From: Symsagittifera roscoffensis
Taxonomy: Eukaryota > Xenacoelomorpha > Acoela > Convolutidae
DNA length: 64,000 nucleotides
Direction of reading: 5' to 3'
Assembly: GCF_963678635.1 (NCBI RefSeq)
Contig: NC_087062.1
Location: 23,766,177-23,830,176, forward strand
Shown here: piece by piece, positions 58,497-64,000 of the stretch
How the letters are laid out: each line of letters starts with the position of its first letter
Numbering within the stretch: the first letter of the stretch is position 1
Notes under the pieces: generated by a model
What the model saw: only the letters and a program-made list of their open reading frames with translations
Told to the model about the DNA's origin: nothing
Database searches by the model: none
Translations under genes and position numbers: made by a program

Positions 58497-59446
58497 AAGA
58501 GCAGAATTGTTGGAGGACTGCTTCCAACAGCGTCAGAATAGCTACCGATATGTTGCAAGAAACAGAAACTGAAAGCGCGGAGTCAATATCGCAGGGGGAG
58601 GAGATGGAGCATTGACAAATGGCCGGAAAACAAGATGCGAAAAGAAAGAAATTTTGAAGAATTTAGAAGTTTTAGAACTTCTAAATTACAAAAAAAGAAG
58701 AACCAAAGAAGTGGCGAAAGAGAAGGAGTATAAAAGAATTGTTTTTATATGTGTGACAAAAAAAACTCAAGTGAGAAACTAAGCAACCAAGTTGTAATTG
58801 AAACTGAAAGAAAACATTTAGTTGAGTTTTGAACATTAAAGAATTTGTTGCATTTATAAATTTGCATTTTGATTTTAGTTAGTGGCTTTAGAGACACTTA
58901 CTATTTATTTAGGAAGGCTTGAGTGAAGAGTATATTTAAATAATCTAGCCTGCATGATTGTTTTTAATCAATTAGGACGACTGATCACTTTGTGGTGACA
59001 TGAAAGGCTTGGGTAATCTCTTGAAGAGGGAGATTGTTTCATTGTTCTTTCTAACCACAGAGTTCCTTAATTTTAATATTCAAGACCAATAACAACTAAA
59101 ATTTCCGAAGGGAAGAAGCATAGTAGGATAATTTTAGCTTGTTGGTTGGCATGACTGTCCTGCAAACTAACACTTTTTAAAACCTAGGAGAAAAAGTTTT
59201 AAATCAGGGCATTGACATTGGAAGTCAGAAAAAATGTTTTATCTTAAGTCATATCCTCGAAAGTGCAGATTAATGAAAGAATTTGGAAGGCTATAGTGAT
59301 GTAGAATGATGCCATTTAAATTCTGCTGTGAGTCGATATGACGTGAAGAAAAGTGATTTAGTGCATTTTGTAAATTCTGTTCGATGGCACTGTACCATTT
59401 TTACGAACATTGCGAGATTCAATGGGGACATTGACCGGGCTACCCG

Positions 59447-60360
59447 TTCGACATTCGACCAGAATAGACGAAAAAGCAATTTCGATTTATTAGCAGCTAA
59501 CCTTCCGAATTGGCAGTTCAAGAGGATTAACAGTGTTATTCAGACGATTAGACGAATCGTGAAGGCTAGATTATTCTGGTATTTTAAATTTTTAAAATTT
59601 CGATTGATGACGTCATATTTCTGAGAAACGTCAAAAACGAGCATTTTGGAAGAAATCTGAAATAAAATAGAACAACAATAATTGCGACGGCGACAACAAG
59701 GATAATCGCGATAAAAAACAATAACGAGAATTGAACGAATAGCAGAGTTAGCAGAGACCGCTCCGAGTTGCAACGATTGTGTCGCTACAATCGTTGCGAG
59801 GCCATTCACAACAACGGTGAAGGGTAGAAATCAGCTTTCCGGAGAGGAAATAAGGGTATTATTTCCACGTATTCAGGAATTCGGAGGGGTCTCGGGACTT
59901 GAACTTAAACTATTTTGAATTGTAATTTTGAATTGAAACGATTATGTCCTGAATTGAATTTAATTAACATTTGAATTCATTTTCTGACGTTGAGAAGCTA
60001 GGAGTTAAGGGGAAGGGTTGATCCATCTTCGATGGAGATGATGATTTCTATCTACTGAACAAAATCAATAATAATGTAATAAGTAGTAGTAGCCCTGTTT
60101 TTAGGAGTGACCTCGTGGTCTGGGGATACTGAGACCCAGCCATGAGCTCACTAATTTTGCATGTACTTAGGTTAATTTGAGTGTTTTGACCGAAGCCGAA
60201 AGCAGTAACGTTTTTGACGACCCGATGTTAGAAAGACCATCAAAAGAACTGGCTTTGGTAGAGACGGTGAAAAACATGTACAGCTTTGTTTAGACGCTGG
60301 CCAGTCATTTTATAAATTAGCTTTATTTTCCGTCGATATGTACTTCCGGGCGAATGTTAC
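59447..60360 (+). repeat. 3' LTR of the giant element (second copy)
   Basis: Same borders and motifs as the first 3' LTR, including TGACGTCA at 59608 and the hairpin near 59767. Directly followed by AAACCACCG, the resumed outer element. Confidence 0.88.
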
Positions 60361-62440
60361 AAACCACCGTTTAAGCGCATCATCATAGGTTCCATGCACA
60401 TGCTCCAAACCAAAGATTTCGCTTAAGGCATCTTTCACTCCTACTGCTGAGGCTAAGAAAGCAGGTAAAGCGAGTAGACGAGCGGAAGAAACGCCCAAGC
60501 CACATTTGGCTGCCGGGAGAACTGCTTGAAAAAACTAGTTAACATCCATTTTCACGTTAGTGCCCTAGCATAACAAATTTGTTAGTAATTTGTCGTAGCG
60601 TTCCACAAAAATAATTTTGCAAAAAATAAGGGCTCGTATGCAAAAAATATAGGAGTTTTGGCATGCTAAAGCTATTTTTCAGGAGGTAAAAACCATAATG
60701 GGCGTCTAATTTGTCAATGAAATCCGATTTTGTTTTCAAACTCCTTAATTTTTTCGTCGAGCAATTCTTTTCGGCAAAGTGCGCCGATTGGAGATCCTAA
60801 AATGAGGAGTTCTTCTTTTGTTTTTATTTTCATTTTGGGGCAAATTTTTCAAAATTGGGTTAAAATTGAATTATACTATGTACTAGTAGTCGGTCCCAAA
60901 AAAAACAAAGTTCGCACTTCTCAGTGTTCAAGCTCATGCCGTAAATTTGTTCCGATTTCAGAATACTTTTAAGGTCCCAGAGTACTACCTTATAGTCGTC
61001 GGCTAAATTTCCGTCATCTAAATGCTAAATGTTAATTTTCGACTCCAACTGTTTGACTAGTGTATGAATTGTTTCCGCAGAAAGGGATGGGGATTCAGGA
61101 TCACCCTGCTGAGTTCCATCTTCTGACATTATGACCGAGCTTCCGCAAAAAAGATAACTAGGTTTACCATATGGGTTACGCGCAATGGGGTAATTATACC
61201 ATTCGGGGCGATTTGAATAAACATGATTCAGCATTGTTTCTCTATTTGGAGAGTTAAAGGCATTCTTAAAATCTAGTTTTAAAAGGACAGTGCAGTTTGG
61301 ATTGTCGTCGCGTTCAATTAGGTTTCGAAACGAGTGTGTAGCTATTTCTGCTCCCCGTTTGGTACCGCATCCTACCTGTACGTTTCCGAAAAAATTTTGT
61401 CACTCGGAGAGGGCCGTGCTTCCAGCGCATTTAGACGCGATACGTCTCAGCGTGTTGCCTATGGCAATCGGTCTCAACCCTCCGTCTATCTTTATGAGGG
61501 CGATAAGCTTTGCGCCAAAAAAAAGGTCTTAGGGGTTCGGGTATTTTGCCATCTCCAATGAGGTTTATCAGCTTAGTAAGCGATTTCAGTAAATTAAGTC
61601 CTGCACTGCCATTCGACTTTTTAACAAGATCTTTAAATATTTGAGAAATTATTTTATCAGGGCTTGCTGCTGATCCGTTCGGAAAGGACATTATCGCTTT
61701 GTATAGATCAAAATCGGTTACGAAAAAACTATCCAAACTTTCTGGATTTGGAGCTGCGAAATTGGCTCGCTGAGGGTGCTTAGACTACAATTTTTGATAG
61801 TTATCAGTCGAAAAAGGAGCAATTTTTTCATCCGAAGCAGCAAGTCTTATTCCTCTCTTTATATTTCCTTCATCAAGCTTACTACTTATTAGCTTTGTTC
61901 TCTGCTCGAAGTCTTTCAGAGGCGGGCTTGAAACTTGGGGATGGGTTTTTGGAGGTGACACGTCCTTTGCTCGAATTTTTTTATTTATCAAAGAGCTCAT
62001 GCTTGTGGTTTGTTTGCGTCCACTTCTTTTCGGTTGCTCCAAAAAAAAACAAGAACGATGTTAAAAAAATTAGCCATTTTACAACATCTGTTACATTGTA
62101 GACGATGTCATTTGTTTTGTCCGACCGACTTTCCGCCAAGGGAACACGCGAGTCTTTTGGTACTATCTTAAGTTCTCGGACATTTGAGATGGATGTATTA
62201 CCATAATTGTCTAGCACTAAATCATTACCTATTGTTGCTTTATTAACAGATTTTACATCAACGCATAAAAGACACTGAAACCATGGGGTTTTCTTAGAGT
62301 CGTTAAGAGACATATTTATACAACTGATATGATACCAACTAGAACAACAATCACATCTAATCCAATTTATTAGTCCTGAAGGTTTTAAGCAATCTTTGCT
62401 TGTTCACTCTTTGTTGTTTTTCCGCAGCATAAAGGTTAAA
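60361..62440 (-). mobile_element. Outer non-LTR element, 5' fragment: PHD-like finger and reverse transcriptase
   Basis: From 62440 down on the minus strand: a PHD-like finger (NWIRCDCCSSWYHISC and WFQCLLCV), a variable linker, LDEGNIKRGIRLAASDEKIA, then RT blocks FPNGSAASPDKIISQIFKD, LRPIAIGNT-like sequence, VLLKLDFKNAFNSPNRETML (motif A), EDGTQQGDPESPSLSAETI (motif B) and HLDDGNLADDYKVVLWDL (motif C, LDDG). It continues to GVSSARLLALPAFLASAV and DALKRWF, where the giant LTR element interrupts it at 60361. Several frameshifts and stops break the frame. The protein resumes at 37440 and ends at 33330-34027. With the CCHC/RPDG region there, the nearest known relatives may be R2-type elements. 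Confidence 0.75.
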
Positions 62441-62567
62441 AAAAGGATTTTGACTGGAATTTAGGGGACTGAACTAACCCATGATAAGCAGTTAGTGGGA
62501 TTTTTATAAATCAGCAAAAAAAATAAAGGACACTTAAATTAATTTAAATTTAAAAACGAATTATTTA

Positions 62568-62680
62568 AAAACGCAGTGACCGAGCGTAGAAAAAGTCCCT
62601 ATTGGTATTGGCTGACATCAGTTACCTTTATGATACTCGTTTTTCACTGTCTCGAGCTAGCCAGTTGATTTTCAAGTCCG
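62568..62680 (+). repeat. Dispersed repeat family R3, copy 1
   Basis: GTGACCGAGCGTAGAAAAAGT, CCTATT, GGCTGACATCAGTTACC and TGTCTCGAGC... correspond to 63696-63805 in the same order and orientation. Confidence 0.6.
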
Positions 62681-63695
62681 TTTAGAGGCTAACCATCATG
62701 TTACTGTTTTTAGGCAATCAGTCCGACGAATTTTAATCAGCTTTTGTTTGCAAGCAAAATTAACCTCATTGCTGGGTCTCCGATCCCCAGACAACGTGTT
62801 TATTACTACAAAGGGCTGGAAACAATAATTAAATATTCTTTTATTAACATTCATATATTAGATACGGAGGCGGAGCATAAGCAAAATGGTATGCAAGAAA
62901 AAAAATTGACTTATATTAGTTTATACGGGCTAATTGGTAAAAACAATTATTATAATCGTCAAAAAGATTTAAAAAAAGAATAAACTATGCAGAAAATGAC
63001 AAATTTCATTGAGTTTTTTTGATTACGTTTTTTGATTAAATTGCTCGAATTATGCATAAAAATGTTCATTGCTTTGGTATTATTGACATTTCTGATATCT
63101 AATTTACAGATACGCTAATTAAAGCTGATATTCTTATATTTTTCGGCTCTTGGACCCATTCTGCTCTTAGACCATTCTGCTTATTGACTGGCCACCATTA
63201 GATCCATTAGAGATACATTGACCCTTCCCCGGTAAATAATTACTCATGCTCTCAAATACCAAATCATTTTTGAATTATATTAAATACGTTCAGGGCATTG
63301 CAGCAGCTGAATGGAGGTTAACGTTCGTTGAAGTAGTCTTTGGGAAACGGGCCTCCAATTCCCATATCTCCCAGAAATAACAATTTAACTCGAAATTGCT
63401 TTTGCTCGGGAGGGTTCGGAGCTGTCCTGAATATCCCACTGGACCTTCCGGTTCCGCTTTCGTCTACCAGTAAGCTCTTTATCGTTTCTACAGGTCAGAG
63501 TAGGAAACTTCGATAGTGTTTCCGTTTCGGTTCTCAAGTATATTCTCTCTCGCACGATTTTTTTTTCATTTCGTATTCGGCTGTTGTGTGTTTGACACGT
63601 TTGTACTGGTCAAAAAGGCCTTTTCAAGCGTTTTTCACATTCATTCCAGTCACAACCGAAGAATTAAAAATAAGTAAGGTACGTTCAGATATTAC

Positions 63696-63805
63696 ACAAT
63701 GACGGAGCGTAAAAAAAGTACCTATTCACGACTGGCTGATGTCAGTTACCCTAATTCTACCCTTTTTTGAATGTCTAGACCTTGTGCCAGTCGGTCATAT
63801 TTGAA
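63696..63805 (+). repeat. Dispersed repeat family R3, copy 2
   Basis: ATGACGGAGCGTAAAAAAAGT, CCTATT and GGCTGATGTCAGTTACC match 62568-62680. The pair could be terminal or tandem repeats of an unidentified element about 1.1 kb apart. Confidence 0.6.
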
Positions 63806-64000
63806 TGTTTGACCTTGAGCAACGCAAGAAACATGATTTTGGGATTAAATGGAATTTTTTCAAAAAATCGAATTGAGCATGTCGAGATCAAGTTTCTCGC
63901 GACAACTGAAAATCTCAGATTTATAAGATCGAAAGAACCGAACTACAATCGCGGGAAAGTAGTCAAAAATAGCAGCGGGAAATTGCTATTCGCAATTTCC

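Larger units (their letters stand above)
37441..60360 (+). mobile_element. Giant LTR retrotransposon with macro-like and SGNH-like accessory domains
   Basis: LTR to LTR is about 20.5 kb (37441-57900); a tandem duplication of its 3' end adds 57908-60360. Order: 5' LTR, 3-kb leader, Gag with two CCHC knuckles, protease, reverse transcriptase, RNase H, long linker, integrase with GPY/F-like end, macro-like domain, then a second coding region (coiled coil, SGNH-like domain, large unknown domain), 3' LTR. Pol motifs are Ty3/gypsy-like. It is dead: several stops and frameshifts, DTE in the protease active site and a deletion in the integrase core. It sits in the outer minus-strand element; TGTGAC/GTTACA termini and joined flanks reading K-R-W-F-E-L-G support the borders. 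Confidence 0.85.
57901..60363 (+). repeat. Tandem duplicate of the element's 3' end
   Basis: Copy of 55451-57907: last coding part, 3' untranslated region and LTR, offset 2457 bases. The junction AAACCAC-GGGCGTAG joins target DNA to internal element sequence, so the duplicated unit carries the few target bases after the LTR. Only scattered differences plus one patch near 59918-59940 separate the copies. Confidence 0.92.
62441..64000. other. Right flank, no gene seen
   Basis: AT-rich sequence with a diverged direct repeat pair (62568-62680 and 63696-63805). Short open frames such as 62744-62983 show no domain. No RNA gene recognised. Confidence 0.5.

Noticed and set aside
62744-62983. Small plus-strand gene
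   Set aside because: No domain, biased composition, no start or splice context.

Overview
This is a eukaryotic, almost certainly metazoan, nuclear segment. It is AT-rich, has GT-AG spliceosomal introns, animal-type PB1 and ZZ domains, a mitochondrial complex III gene split by a 5.3-kb intron, and heavy retroelement load. I cannot fix the phylum from sequence alone; the retroelement types are, from memory, common in invertebrates such as cnidarians. Two apparently intact host genes are visible, both on the minus strand; nearly everything else is repeats and broken retroelements.

Layout. 1-770: truncated, broken paralogue of the next gene. 780-3145: dispersed repeats and a GAGCGG-rich inverted-repeat array. 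3303-9998: one intronless reading frame of about 2231 codons joining three NERD-like nuclease modules, two UvrD/Rep-like helicase modules, a 31-residue repeat linker, and a PB1-ZZ tail in the order seen in p62/SQSTM1. 10394-16766: decayed Ty3/gypsy-type element (minus). 16767-25300: no gene, many diverged direct repeats and one 376-bp tandem duplication. 25308-32887: complete UQCRC1-like gene (minus, three exons, 478 residues), with tRNA-like repeats in intron 1 and a foldback in intron 2.

33330-62440 is a three-layer nest. A minus-strand non-LTR element (PHD-like finger, reverse transcriptase, probable restriction-like endonuclease) is cut into three pieces: 60361-62440, 36981-37440 and 33330-34027. 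A plus-strand LINE (34028-36980) sits in one break. A plus-strand LTR retrotransposon of about 20.5 kb (37441-57900), extended by a 2457-bp tandem duplication to 60360, sits in the other. Joining the flanks restores the reading frame of the outer element at both sites.

The giant LTR element is the most unusual mobile element. It has a 3-kb leader full of a GGAGGGGTC motif, a Gag-Pol region with many lesions, a Pol C-terminal extension resembling an OARD1-type macro (ADP-ribose) domain, and a further long coding region with an SGNH/GDSL hydrolase-like domain followed by a large conserved-looking protein of unknown function. The nuclease-helicase-PB1-ZZ protein is the most unusual host gene; I infer a nucleic-acid surveillance or defence role linked to selective autophagy or signalling scaffolds, but this is a hypothesis.
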